Shown: positions 9,232 through 17,771, counted from the first letter of the stretch. The stretch is 35,611 nt of DNA from Spirochaetaceae bacterium (GCA_028820215.1 JAPPKD010000343.1:1-35611), one strand, 5' to 3'. Made by a program: numbers and translations. The notes: generated from the letters alone by a model not told the origin.

Positions 9232-9256
9232 TTCCCTATCGCGTACCGAAAGAAAA

Positions 9257-9291
9257 GCCCGGCCACCGTGTCTCGGAATCGGTGGCCGGGC
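9257..9291 (-). terminator. hairpin between binding protein and permeases (partial terminator)
   Basis: There is a perfect 12-bp inverted repeat, GCCCGGCCACCG at 9257-9268 and its complement at 9280-9291, with an 11-nt loop. On the minus strand it is followed by TTTTCTTTC (from 9256 down), which makes a convincing rho-independent terminator. It sits inside the operon, after the binding-protein gene and before the permeases. Partial readthrough would give more binding protein than permease, as is common in ABC operons. Confidence 0.8.
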
Positions 9292-9329
9292 GAGCGGGCT
9301 GACTCAGGCCAGGTCGGGCCTCGTGCGGC

Positions 9330-10855
9330 CTAGTTGCCGTAGGTCTGATCGTACAACGCCGTCAGCTCTTCGTAGATCTTTCCCGCGCCGAGCTCGTCAA
9401 GCTCCTCGACCGCCCGCGCGTAGAGACCGTCGACATCCTCCGGTGCCGCGGCGATGATCCTGACGACCCACTCAATCTGCTTTTCCCTGATGGTGCCCTG
9501 CATCCGGGCTTCGGTCTCGCTGACGCCGTCGAGTTTCACCTCCGGTCGGCCATCACGGACCGAGATGTCCATGTTGAGTTGAGACGAATGCGCTCGGCGT
9601 ATTCGGGGAATCTGGCGGAGGTGTCTTCGACATACGTGTCCGCACTGAATGCCCGGCCCATCACCACGAAAATCTTGTCGAACCACATCAACTCGGGGGA
9701 GTCTCCGCCAGAAGCCCTGGTCTCCCCATACGGCAGGAAGAGCTGCGGGTCGTCCTGAATCAGGAAGGTCAGGTACTTGATCACGTTGATCGCCGATGGG
9801 TCGCTCGACGTCGCCGGAATGAAGTTTCGTACCTGCGCCGAGGTGTAGGTTTGCTTGACCCGCTTGCCGTCGGCGTTGCGGAAATCGAACGGCCACCACT
9901 CGGCGCCGGGAAGATCCCGTGCGCCCGCCAGGGAATCACCGCTGAACAACGTCCACGTTTGATCGCTGAAGACCGCCGCGCGCCCGGCGTTGATGTGCGC
10001 CCAGTAGTTGCGTGTCTCGTAGTTGTCGAGCGCCCAGTCGGGGTGGAACAGACCTTCGTTGTGGAGCTTGTTCAGGAAGCGGAGGCCATCGAGATAACCG
10101 GGCGCCGTCATCAGGGTGTTGCCCGGGTAGAGCCGCCATCCGTAACCCGCTCGTTCTCGGGCGTCGTCGCTGACACTCGGGTCGATGAAGGAGGACATGA
10201 GGTTGGTGAACGCTTCCCCCCACAGGCCGGCGTTCATCGCCATGGGCACCAGGTCACCACCCAGGTTGCCCGGATCCTGCTGCTTGATGGTCAACAGCGC
10301 CTGGTGGAGCTCGTCGGCGGTTTCGGGGACGTCGAGCCCCACCGCGTCCAGCCAGTCCTTTCTGACCCAGAATCCGTGGTTGCCGATGGTCTCGCGCGGA
10401 GACGGTATGGCGTACTGGACGCCGCCGACCTGCCCATACGAGAGCACGTGGTCTCCCAGCCACGCCGCGAGCTCCTGGCCATGCTGCTCCAGGAGATCGT
10501 CGACCGGCCGCACGCCTCCGTCCTGGACGAACTTGAAGATGAGCGGCCAGGAGTACGTGAAGCTGAGATCCGGCGCATCGCCGGCCGCCATCCAGAGGGT
10601 GAGGCCGCTCTCCTCCTCGCCGCGAGGCAGCACCTTCCACTGGAAGTCGATGTTGTTCGGCTCGGCGAAGTTCTCCAGGATGTACTGGGTGATCGGCCCC
10701 TCGGTCAGCGAGTTGCCTTCCATGTTGCCGCGGTCGAACAGCTCGACGGTGAGCGTGGTACGCTCCCCGGCCGCCCCTTCGGCGGCCCCTTCCGCGAACA
10801 GCGGAAGCCCGGCCAGGGCAAGGACTGCAGACACAGCCAGTATTTTCGTTCTCAT
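9330..10855 (-). CDS. ABC transporter sugar-binding lipoprotein-like protein, one frameshift
   Basis: A solute-binding protein of about 508 aa if the frameshift is corrected. The signal peptide is residues 1-22 ('ALAGLPLFAEG'), of spirochaete type and without a Cys lipobox. The mature protein has 'GPITQYILENF', 'WVRKDWLDAVGLDVPETADE' and 'RNYWAHINAGRAAVF', typical of the LipO/extracellular-binding-protein family 1 partners of LplB/YtcP permeases. The main frame stops at 9536. The last ~80 residues, ending 'LTALYDQTYGN' at 9330, lie in another frame, and loss of one base near 9580-9590 ('CTCAACTCAAC') explains this. The start is ATG 10855 with GAGGAG 12 nt upstream. It is divergent from the PhyH gene. 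The ligand is probably an oligosaccharide or uronate-type sugar. Confidence 0.8.
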
Positions 10856-10992
10856 TGTCTCGTTTTTCTCCTCATTGGGAAATGCTCGGGCGCACCGTAC
10901 CCCCCCCCGGGGAGGGGTCAACCGGCTGTTGCTCGTCTGCGGCGAGGACTCGCGCAGGGATTGAGATAGAGTCGCAACCCGAGGAGGCGAGC

Positions 10993-11811
10993 ATGGGACC
11001 ACGGTTGACCGAGGGGATCTTTGCCCAGCTCCGCACGCAGGGTTACGCCATCGTCCCGCGCTACTTCCCCGAAGAACAGCGGGCTGCCATGGCAGCGGCC
11101 CTGCGCCGTCTGCTCAAGCCCTGGGACCAGGTGCGGGACGACCCGCCGGCCAACCGCCGCGACACCTCCTTCTTTCCCTATCCGGAACAGGTGCTCAACC
11201 GCGCCATCGTCGACCGCGAGGCCATCGCCTTTGCCCGCCGCTGGCTGGGGACCGAACGGATCCAGTACCGGCCCGGCCTGGGCCTGGTCACCTACCCGGG
11301 GTTCCACGGCGACGGCGACCGGGCGCACATCGACAACGGCAACAACTCCCTGCTGCCGCCGACCCGGGAGGACCGCGGCCACAGCCAGATCATCTTCTGG
11401 TTCTACCTGGAGGACGTGGACGAGGACCAGGCGCCCACCCGCTTCCTGGCCACGGCCGACGGGCAGGACATGAGCCGCGCGGTGCCGATGGTGGCGCCCG
11501 GCGGCTCGGTGGCCATCTTCCACAACTACACCTGGCACGCTGCCACCGCCTACACGCGGCCGAGCGGCCAGCGCTACGTCTGGAAGTTCGCCTTCGGCCG
11601 GGCCGACCACTACTGGGAAGGCACGGCCCACTATACGCAGGTAGGCCGGGATCCCCACTTCCGCGCCTTCATCGGCGGCCTCGGCGCCCGCGACCGCGAG
11701 CTGTTCCGCTTTCCGCCCGCCGGCCATCCCTACTACACGGCTCACACGCTGCAGGCGCTGGAGGAGCAATACCCGGGCTGGAACCGGGATGGCGAGTACA
11801 GGCCCGCTTGA
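10993..11811 (+). CDS. phytanoyl-CoA dioxygenase (PhyH) family, Fe(II)/2-oxoglutarate oxygenase
   Basis: A 272-aa cupin-type dioxygenase. The facial triad is visible: His112 and Asp114 in 'AHIDNG' and His182 in 'YTWHAAT'. An Arg that could bind 2-oxoglutarate is present about a dozen residues later in 'SGQRYVW'. The strong ribosome site GAGGAGGCGAGC ends just before ATG 10993. It is the first gene of a compact operon, and its TGA overlaps the acoX start (TGATG). Bacterial PhyH proteins hydroxylate varied small molecules; the link with an acetoin-type dehydrogenase suggests it makes or activates a hydroxy-compound that the complex then oxidises. Its substrate cannot be read from the sequence. 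Confidence 0.82.
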   Translation: MGPRLTEGIFAQLRTQGYAIVPRYFPEEQRAAMAAALRRLLKPWDQVRDDPPANRRDTSFFPYPEQVLNRAIVDREAIAFARRWLGTERIQYRPGLGLVTYPGFHGDGDRAHIDNGNNSLLPPTREDRGHSQIIFWFYLEDVDEDQAPTRFLATADGQDMSRAVPMVAPGGSVAIFHNYTWHAATAYTRPSGQRYVWKFAFGRADHYWEGTAHYTQVGRDPHFRAFIGGLGARDRELFRFPPAGHPYYTAHTLQALEEQYPGWNRDGEYRPA

Positions 11812-12860
11812 TGCCAGATCCGACCGCCCCCGTCGGCGTGATCGCGAATCCGGCGGCCGCCACCGACATCCGGCGGGTGACCGCCAACGCGACCGGCATG
11901 CCGATCGGAGACCGGGCCAACACCGTGCTTCGGGTCATGGCCGCGCTGGGCGCCTGCGGCGTGCCGCGAGTGCTGATGATGCCCGAGGACGGAGGAATCC
12001 GCAGACACCTGACACGTAGCCTGGAGCGCGAGCGCAACCAGGGACACGCTGATCTGCCACGCCTGCACTTCACCGACACTCCGGTCACGGGTACCGTGGA
12101 AGACACCTTCGCGGCCACCCGGGCGATGGTCGCGGCGGGGGTGGCGGCGATCGTCGTCCTGGGCGGCGACGGCACGCACCGGGCGGTGGCCGCGTGCTGC
12201 GGCGGAGCGTGGATCGCCGGCATCTCGACCGGCACCAACAACGCCTTTCCCGAGCAGCGGGAGCCGACCGTCACCGGACTGGCGGTGGGGCTGACCGTGA
12301 CCGGCCGCGTCCCCGCCGCTACCGCGCTGGTCCCGAACAAGCTCCTGCAGGTCACGGTCAACGGCTCTCAGCAGCCGGACATCGCCCTGGTGGACGTGTG
12401 CGTGACCACCGAATCGTACGCGGGTGCGCGTGCGCTGTGGCGCAGCGAGCACCTGCGCGAGGTCTTCGTCACCTTCGCCGATCCCGAGGCGATCGGGCTG
12501 TCCGCGGTCGCCGGACTCCTGCATCCCGTGGGGCGGCGCGAGCCGTTCGGACTGCGGGTTCAGCTCCAGGACCCGTCCGCCGCGGGCACCGTGCTGCGGG
12601 TGCCGATCGCGCCAGGATTGATACGACCGGTCGGCGTCAGGCACCATGAGGCGCTGGCCGCGGACGAGGCGATTCGGCTGCATCACGAGTCGGGCATGAT
12701 TTCCCTGGATGGCGAGCGTGAGATACACGTACGGCCTGACGATCGGGTGGAGATCACCCTCCTCCGCGATGCCTTCGACACGCTGGACGTGGGCGCGGTG
12801 ATGCGCTACGCCGCGGAGCACGGCCTGTTCCGGGAGGAGAGGCCACGGGAGGACCGATGA
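11811..12860 (+). CDS. acoX: AcoX-type ATP-NAD kinase-like protein
   Basis: A 349-aa protein with the NAD/diacylglycerol-kinase fold. The phosphate-binding motif 'LGGDGTHR' is at residues 117-124, preceded by an N-terminal 'VGVIANPAAA' strand. 'GISTGTNNAF' matches the second conserved loop. AcoX is a characteristic but poorly understood member of acetoin-dehydrogenase operons and is related to NAD kinases; its actual reaction is not settled. The ATG at 11811 overlaps the preceding stop by one base, and the stop overlaps the acoA start (ATGA). Placement before E1 alpha is the normal order and makes the identification strong. Confidence 0.88.
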   Translation: MPDPTAPVGVIANPAAATDIRRVTANATGMPIGDRANTVLRVMAALGACGVPRVLMMPEDGGIRRHLTRSLERERNQGHADLPRLHFTDTPVTGTVEDTFAATRAMVAAGVAAIVVLGGDGTHRAVAACCGGAWIAGISTGTNNAFPEQREPTVTGLAVGLTVTGRVPAATALVPNKLLQVTVNGSQQPDIALVDVCVTTESYAGARALWRSEHLREVFVTFADPEAIGLSAVAGLLHPVGRREPFGLRVQLQDPSAAGTVLRVPIAPGLIRPVGVRHHEALAADEAIRLHHESGMISLDGEREIHVRPDDRVEITLLRDAFDTLDVGAVMRYAAEHGLFREERPREDR

Positions 12861-13840
12861 GCACTGACACCATTGCGCTCGGCCGGGAGGAGCTGCTCCA
12901 GGCCTACCGGACCATGAAGACGATCCGGGAATTCGAGGAGCGGGTCCACGTGGAGTTCGCCACCGGCGACCTTCCGGGGTTCGTTCATCTCTACGCGGGC
13001 GAGGAAGCCGCCGCGACCGGCATCATGATGAACCTCCGGCAGGACGACCACATCGCCAGCACCCACCGCGGGCACGGCCACTGCATCGCCAAGGGGGTCG
13101 ACGTCAAAGGCATGTTCGCCGAGCTCTACGGCCGCGCCACCGGCACCTGCCGCGGCAAGGGCGGCTCCATGCACATCGCCGACCTGGACATGGGCATGAT
13201 GGGCGCCAACGGCATCCTGGGCGCCGGCGCGCCGCTGGTGTGCGGCGCCGCGCTGGCCTCCAAGTACAAGAAGGACGGCGGCGTGGCGGTGAGCTTCATC
13301 GGCGACGGCGCCTCCAACGCGGGCAACTTCCTGGAGAGCCTCAACCTGGCCGCGGTGTGGGACCTGCCGGCCATCTTCGTGGTGGAGAACAACGCCTACG
13401 CCCAGTCCACCTCGCGCGACTACGCCGTGGCCGTCGACAGCTACGTGGACCGCGCCTCCGGGTTCGGCATGCCGGGGGTGACCGTGGACGGCACCGACTT
13501 CTTCGCCGTCCACGAGGCCGCCGGCGCCATGATCGACCGCGCCCGCGCAGGCGGCGGTCCGGGGCTGCTGGAGTGCGGCATGATCCGCTTCTACGGCCAT
13601 TACGAAGGCGACACGCAGACCTACCGCACGCCCGGAGAGGTGGAGGAGCTCCGCGCCAACCGCGACTGCCTGGCGAAGTTCGTGCAGCAGGTGACGCGGG
13701 CCGGAACGCTCGGGCAGGAGGACCTTGAGGGCATCGACCGGGAGGTCGCGGCGTTGATCGACCAGGCCGTGGCCGCAGCCCAGGAGGCGCCGCAACCCAC
13801 CGCGGACGACCTCCTCACCGACGTCTACGTCAGTTATTAG
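12857..13840 (+). CDS. acoA: acetoin/2-oxoacid dehydrogenase E1 component, alpha subunit
   Basis: A 327-aa thiamine-diphosphate-dependent subunit of cytoplasmic complexes. The TPP motif runs from 'GDG' (residues 149-151) to 'NN' (178-179). The phosphorylation-loop-like part, 'HRGHGHCIAKG', is near residue 70, and 'GKGGSMHIAD' lies at about 100-109. In the acetoin complex E1 cleaves acetoin to acetaldehyde and a hydroxyethyl-TPP that is oxidised and passed to E2. Length and motifs match AcoA or PDH-E1-alpha. The adjacent AcoX and a hydrolase-type AcoC favour acetoin or a similar ketol over pyruvate. It overlaps acoX by 4 nt, and 11 nt separate it from acoB. Confidence 0.9.
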   Translation: MSTDTIALGREELLQAYRTMKTIREFEERVHVEFATGDLPGFVHLYAGEEAAATGIMMNLRQDDHIASTHRGHGHCIAKGVDVKGMFAELYGRATGTCRGKGGSMHIADLDMGMMGANGILGAGAPLVCGAALASKYKKDGGVAVSFIGDGASNAGNFLESLNLAAVWDLPAIFVVENNAYAQSTSRDYAVAVDSYVDRASGFGMPGVTVDGTDFFAVHEAAGAMIDRARAGGGPGLLECGMIRFYGHYEGDTQTYRTPGEVEELRANRDCLAKFVQQVTRAGTLGQEDLEGIDREVAALIDQAVAAAQEAPQPTADDLLTDVYVSY

Positions 13841-13851
13841 GCGAGGAGAAC

Positions 13852-14853
13852 ATGGCAGAGCTATCGATTCGCGAGGCGATCAACCAGGCGTTCGACCAGG
13901 AGATGGAGCGGGACCCCACCGTGATCCTGATGGGCGAGGACATCGCCGGCGGCACCGGCAGTCCGGGGGAAGACGAGGCGTGGGGCGGCGCCATGGGGCT
14001 CTACAAGGGCCTCTACAAGAAGTACGGCGACCGCGTGCTGGACACGCCGCTGTCGGAGGCCGCGTTCGTCGGCGCCGCCGTCGGCGCGGCCACCTGCGGC
14101 ATGCGACCGGTCGCGGAGCTGATGTTCATCGACTTCCTGGGCGTCTGCTTCGACCAGATCTTCAACCAGGCGGCCAAGTTCCGCTACATGTTCGGCGGCA
14201 AGGCGGAAACGCCGGTGGTCATCCGCACCATGTACGGCGCCGGGCTCTCCGCCGCCGCCCAGCACTCGCAGACGCTGACCTCCATCTTCACCCACGTCCC
14301 CGGCATCAAGGTGGTGTGCCCCTCCTCGCCGTACGACGCGAAGGGGCTGATGATCGAGTCGATCCGCGACGACGACCCGGTGGTCTTCTGCGAGCACAAG
14401 AAGATCTACGACGTCACCGGCGACGTGCCCGAGGAGCTGTACGCCATCCCGTTCGGAGAGGCGAACATCGTCCGCGAAGGCGACGACTGCACGGTCGTCG
14501 GCTACGGGATGATGGTGCACCGGGCAGTCGAGGCGGCCGAGGAGCTTGCCGGCGACGGGATCGAGTGCGAGGTGATCGACTTGCGCACCCTGTCCCCGAT
14601 CGACACCGACACCGTCCTGGAGAGCGTGGAGAACACCGGCCGCCTGGTGGTCGTGGACGAGGCGCACCCGCGCTGCAGCGTCGCCGCCGACGTCGCCGCC
14701 GCCGTGGCGCGCGAGGGATTCGGAGACCTGCAGGCTCCGGTCGGCATGGTGACGGCGCCGCACACGCCGGTCCCGTTCTCGCCGGAGCTGGAGAAGCACT
14801 TCGTGCCGTCGGCCGAGAAGATCGCCGCCTGCGTGCGCGAGACCGCCGCATGA
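13852..14853 (+). CDS. acoB: acetoin/2-oxoacid dehydrogenase E1 component, beta subunit
   Basis: A 333-aa partner of E1 alpha. It begins 'MAELSIREAINQAFDQEM', the typical E1-beta start, and has 'GEDIAGGTG', 'DTPLSEAAFVGAAVGAA' and the C-terminal transketolase domain with 'EVIDLRTLSPIDTDTV', all standard for the beta subunit. The ribosome site GAGGAG is placed just before ATG 13852. The stop overlaps the acoC start (ATGA). Together with acoA it forms the heterotetrameric E1. No frame damage is seen. Confidence 0.92.
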   Translation: MAELSIREAINQAFDQEMERDPTVILMGEDIAGGTGSPGEDEAWGGAMGLYKGLYKKYGDRVLDTPLSEAAFVGAAVGAATCGMRPVAELMFIDFLGVCFDQIFNQAAKFRYMFGGKAETPVVIRTMYGAGLSAAAQHSQTLTSIFTHVPGIKVVCPSSPYDAKGLMIESIRDDDPVVFCEHKKIYDVTGDVPEELYAIPFGEANIVREGDDCTVVGYGMMVHRAVEAAEELAGDGIECEVIDLRTLSPIDTDTVLESVENTGRLVVVDEAHPRCSVAADVAAAVAREGFGDLQAPVGMVTAPHTPVPFSPELEKHFVPSAEKIAACVRETAA

Positions 14854-15959
14854 TCAGCGCGATCACCATGCCCAAGTGGGGGCTCGCCATGACCGAGGGC
14901 GCGGTGGGCGACTGGCTCGTGGCGGAAGGCGATGCCGTGGAGTCCGGCGCCGAGGTGGTGCTGGTCGACACGGAGAAGATCGCCGGCGCCGTGGAGGCGG
15001 CTAAGGCCGGCACCCTGCGCCGCGCCGTGGCCGCGACCGGCGACACCCTGCCGGTGGGCGCCCTGCTGGGCGTGGTCGCCGGCGATGAGATAGCCGACGC
15101 GGACGTCGACGCCTTCGTGCAGCAGTTTCAGGAGAGCTTCGTGCCCGAGGAGACGGGCGCCGAGGAAGCCGGCGACCAGGTCGAGACGGTCCAGGTCGGC
15201 GAGCTGTCGATCGCCTTCGCGCGGCAGGGGTCCGCGGCCCGGACGGCCGTCCTGCTGCACGGCTTCGGCGGCGATCTCGACAACTGGCTGTTCAATCAAG
15301 GGGCGCTGAGCTCGGACCGCACCGTCATCGCGCTGGAGCTGCCCGGACACGGCCGCTCCACGAAGGCGGTGGGCGACGGCAGCTTCGCGTCCATGGCGGA
15401 GGTCGTGCACGACACGTTGCGGGAGCTGGGCGTGACGGAGGCCGACTTGGTCGGACACTCCATGGGCGGGGCGATCGCCCTGCACCTGGCCCGATCGCAG
15501 CCGCACCTCGTCTGCTCGCTGACCCTGCTCGCGAGCGCCGGCCTCGGCCCGGAGATCGACGCGGAGTACCTGCAGGGGTTCACCAGCAGCCGCAGCCGCC
15601 GGGAGCTCAAGCCGCACGTCCTCAAGCTATTCGGCGATGAATCGCTGGTCACCCGGCAGCTTGTCGAGGACCTGCTCAAGTACAAGCGGCTCGACGGGGT
15701 GCAGGAGTGCCTGGAGGCGCTGGCAGGCCGGCTCACCGACGCCGGCGATCACGCCGAGGACGCCCGCCGCATTATCGACGCCGTCCCGACCCTGGTGATC
15801 TGGGGCGCGGACGACCGCATCATCCCGGCCGGCCACGCCCGCGATCTCCCGAACCAGGACCGGGTGCACATCCTCGACGACACCGGTCACATGGTGCAGA
15901 TGGAACGCGCCTCCGAGGTCAACCGCCTGATCACCGCCTTCTGGAACGACCGGGACTGA
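14850..15959 (+). CDS. acoC: acetoin dehydrogenase E2: lipoyl domain fused to alpha/beta hydrolase
   Basis: A 369-aa protein. The N-terminal lipoyl domain is residues 1-80, with the modified Lys43 in 'DTEKIAG'. A short linker follows, then an alpha/beta-hydrolase-fold acyltransferase domain from about residue 120, with 'LLHGFGGDLDNW', the nucleophile elbow 'GHSMGG', Asp in 'WGADDRIIP' and His in 'DDTGHMVQ'. This lipoyl-hydrolase fusion is the hallmark of AcoC and differs from PDH E2, so it supports an acetoin-type role. The start is ATG 14850, which overlaps acoB. A divergent copy of its last ~75 codons lies at 18.25-18.48 kb. No E3 (dihydrolipoyl dehydrogenase) gene follows. Confidence 0.92.
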   Translation: MISAITMPKWGLAMTEGAVGDWLVAEGDAVESGAEVVLVDTEKIAGAVEAAKAGTLRRAVAATGDTLPVGALLGVVAGDEIADADVDAFVQQFQESFVPEETGAEEAGDQVETVQVGELSIAFARQGSAARTAVLLHGFGGDLDNWLFNQGALSSDRTVIALELPGHGRSTKAVGDGSFASMAEVVHDTLRELGVTEADLVGHSMGGAIALHLARSQPHLVCSLTLLASAGLGPEIDAEYLQGFTSSRSRRELKPHVLKLFGDESLVTRQLVEDLLKYKRLDGVQECLEALAGRLTDAGDHAEDARRIIDAVPTLVIWGADDRIIPAGHARDLPNQDRVHILDDTGHMVQMERASEVNRLITAFWNDRD

Positions 15960-15982
15960 CGGCGCGGACGCACAATACCCCG

Positions 15983-16028
15983 TACAGGTGGGCGCGCAGA
16001 AACCGCAGGACTTCCGCCTCCCGCACGG
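15983..16028 (-). pseudogene. fragment: C-terminal tail of an esterase like that at 21.3-22.1 kb
   Basis: On the minus strand this piece reads 'VREAEVLRFLRAHL', against 'VREPDVLRFLRDHL' at the end of the intact esterase. The DNA matches about 21315-21359. No other part of an esterase is present, and the stop codon is altered. It lies just after acoC and just before the low-GC insert, so it marks a rearrangement point. Confidence 0.7.
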
Positions 16029-16076
16029 CACAGATCAACGGACTGCTGCTGGAAATCACTGGCGATCACGGGTAGT

Positions 16077-16102
16077 GTCTAATGATTTCTCACCGATTAG
16101 AC
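16077..16102. promoter_or_regulatory. inverted repeat upstream of the CN-hydrolase/LRR gene (possible operator)
   Basis: GTCTAAT at 16077-16083 and ATTAGAC at 16096-16102 form a perfect 7-bp inverted repeat with a 12-nt spacer, 34 bp before the ATG at 16137. The next bases include TAATAC (16104-16109), a possible -10 element. A dimeric regulator site is one reading; the end of a mobile insert is another. Confidence 0.35.
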
Positions 16103-16136
16103 GTAATACAACATCCAATCGAAACAGGTGAATTCG

Positions 16137-17576
16137 ATGAATAATCCTGATATATCACAGCGTATCGCGTCCAGCCAAAGCAACAGAAACGCCTCTACAA
16201 GCGATCCCTACCAGAGCTTTCGCGTCGGCCTCGTAAGCATGCGTGGGTTTCCATACGCTATCGAAGAGAATTACCGTCGACTGGAATCTTATGTCCGCGA
16301 AGCAGCGAACCTCGGGGCAGAACTAGTAGTGGCTCCCGAATCAGTACTTGATGGATATTGCTGCACATATCCTACTTCACGACGCCGCATGATTACCATT
16401 GCCCAACGCATTCCTGATGGCCCCTACCTGGTGAGAGCAGCGTCTATGTGCCGACAACTAAACATCCACCTCGTATTCGGCTTTCTTGAACGAGTAGATA
16501 TTCGCGGTCGCCAACCGAGGCTACGTAACAGCTGTGTGATGCTATCTCCTTTGGGAAATGTCATCTATAGATACAGCAAGGTATTCCCTCAGACCGAACA
16601 GTGGATCGATGCTGGTCGTAATATGCCGTGCAAGAACACTCCTTTCGGCCGGATGGGCATGTTGATCTGCGCCGACCGGACAATAGCCGAGCATTTCTCC
16701 CCATATGCTGCGCAAGGGGCTGAGATCGTTGCGATTCCAATGGACGGAGGTGGCGGTCCCATCAATACGCGCGTCATGAGGAAGCACGCAGTTGAAGGAG
16801 GCTTTGCGATTCTGATCGCTAACACCTGGAGTCGTGCAATCGTATTGCAGGATGGGTCCATAGCCCTGGAGGAATACCAAACGGAGGGAGTCTCCGTAGG
16901 GAAAATCGGTGTCCAACAGCAAAGTCCTCCGCTGATACACGCCTCCTCGCTTGTGGAACACACGCTGACTCGTTTCTCCGATCGTTGGGACCAAAAAGGA
17001 CATCCAACCCGCAGAGAACGTCAATCAAGACGTATATCTCGTCGTAAGAAGTCGATTCAACAGCGCAGAATTGACACGCTACTTGCACAAGAAGACTTTG
17101 CAATCGGAGATGGCATGATCAACCTGAGCGGTACCAGGGTGACCGATACGGGTATTCAACACCTAGTTAAATTCGAGGAACACGTCCAGTGTTTGTGGCT
17201 TAGAGGTTGCGCCATTACTGACGCTGGAGCAGAAATACTGAGTCGCTTGCACCGACTACGAGCGCTTGACATTCGGGGTACGCGCTGCACAGATCTGTGC
17301 TTAGAGTACATAGCCAAGTGCTCTCTCCTGACATTTCTTGATCTATCTCATACAAACATCAAAGGAATCAACTTCCAGGCTTTATGCAGGCTCAATCAAC
17401 TCACTCGCCTACGATTGGCAGGATGCCCACTTCAGGAGGAAGCTATTCTTGTTCTCGCTTGTATCCCTCGGCTACGCTGGCTAGAAGTGTCCGGTAATAT
17501 GATCGGAAGTCGAACGTTCGGCTATCTATCTGATAAGCGCCGTGATCTCGAAATAGCCATCGCCAATAATACATAA
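16137..17576 (+). CDS. carbon-nitrogen hydrolase (nitrilase superfamily) fused to leucine-rich repeats
   Basis: A 479-aa two-part protein. Residues 29-260 are a nitrilase-superfamily domain with Glu68 ('VVAPES'), Lys148 ('YRYSKVF'), the second Glu154 and the nucleophile Cys178 ('LICADR'), so the Glu-Lys-Cys triad is complete and amide or nitrile hydrolysis is expected. Residues 285-312 are a very basic linker rich in Arg/Lys. Residues 325-465 are at least five leucine-rich repeats of about 23-25 residues with 'VTDTGIQHL', 'ITDAGAEIL', 'LRALDIRGT', 'LTFLDLSHT' and 'LTRLRLAGC', the style common in Planctomycetes. No signal peptide or membrane helix is seen. The start is ATG 16137, with AGGTG 7 nt upstream, preferred over GTG 16128. 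Base composition is clearly more AT-rich than all neighbours, so the gene was probably acquired. The target is unknown. Confidence 0.82.
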   Translation: MNNPDISQRIASSQSNRNASTSDPYQSFRVGLVSMRGFPYAIEENYRRLESYVREAANLGAELVVAPESVLDGYCCTYPTSRRRMITIAQRIPDGPYLVRAASMCRQLNIHLVFGFLERVDIRGRQPRLRNSCVMLSPLGNVIYRYSKVFPQTEQWIDAGRNMPCKNTPFGRMGMLICADRTIAEHFSPYAAQGAEIVAIPMDGGGGPINTRVMRKHAVEGGFAILIANTWSRAIVLQDGSIALEEYQTEGVSVGKIGVQQQSPPLIHASSLVEHTLTRFSDRWDQKGHPTRRERQSRRISRRKKSIQQRRIDTLLAQEDFAIGDGMINLSGTRVTDTGIQHLVKFEEHVQCLWLRGCAITDAGAEILSRLHRLRALDIRGTRCTDLCLEYIAKCSLLTFLDLSHTNIKGINFQALCRLNQLTRLRLAGCPLQEEAILVLACIPRLRWLEVSGNMIGSRTFGYLSDKRRDLEIAIANNT

Positions 17577-17632
17577 GTACAGAAACTATTATTGATTTGC
17601 ATTGTAACAGCTCGAATTTGAATATCCCGCGG

Positions 17633-17761
17633 CTATCGGTCTGCCGGAGCCCGCTCGCCTGCCTGCATGAACGAATACAGACGCGCGCGGTCGAGGTAGA
17701 ACACGATGAAGTCTTCGACGAACAGTTGCCGGGTCGTCCCAATCCGGAGGGGTACGGTCAC
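17633..17761 (-). pseudogene. mini-remnant of a beta-propeller glycosidase gene (head joined in frame to tail)
   Basis: A 42-codon open frame from GTG 17761 to TAG 17633. Its first ~20 residues ('PLRIGTTRQLFVEDFIV') match the start of the intact gene at 22107-23561. Its last ~22 residues ('LDRARLYSFMQAG') match that gene's end. About 1.3 kb of the middle is missing, yet the frame and both ends are kept. It is very unlikely to have the original enzyme activity. Confidence 0.8.
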
Positions 17762-17771
17762 CTCAAGCCAC

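Noticed and set aside
10900..10912. Run of nine C followed by four G as a phase-variation tract
   Set aside because: It lies in the divergent intergenic region upstream of the binding-protein ribosome site. It might affect a promoter, but there is no direct sign of switching, and the run length may be a sequencing artefact.
12857..14853. E1 alpha/beta as pyruvate dehydrogenase (pdhA/pdhB)
   Set aside because: The motifs alone do not separate the two, but AcoX and the lipoyl-hydrolase AcoC in the same operon favour the acetoin-type complex.
17564..17594. CAATAAT...ATTATTG inverted repeat after the LRR gene as a terminator
   Set aside because: The stem is only 7 bp and AT-rich, with a 17-nt loop and no T-run, so it is too weak to call.
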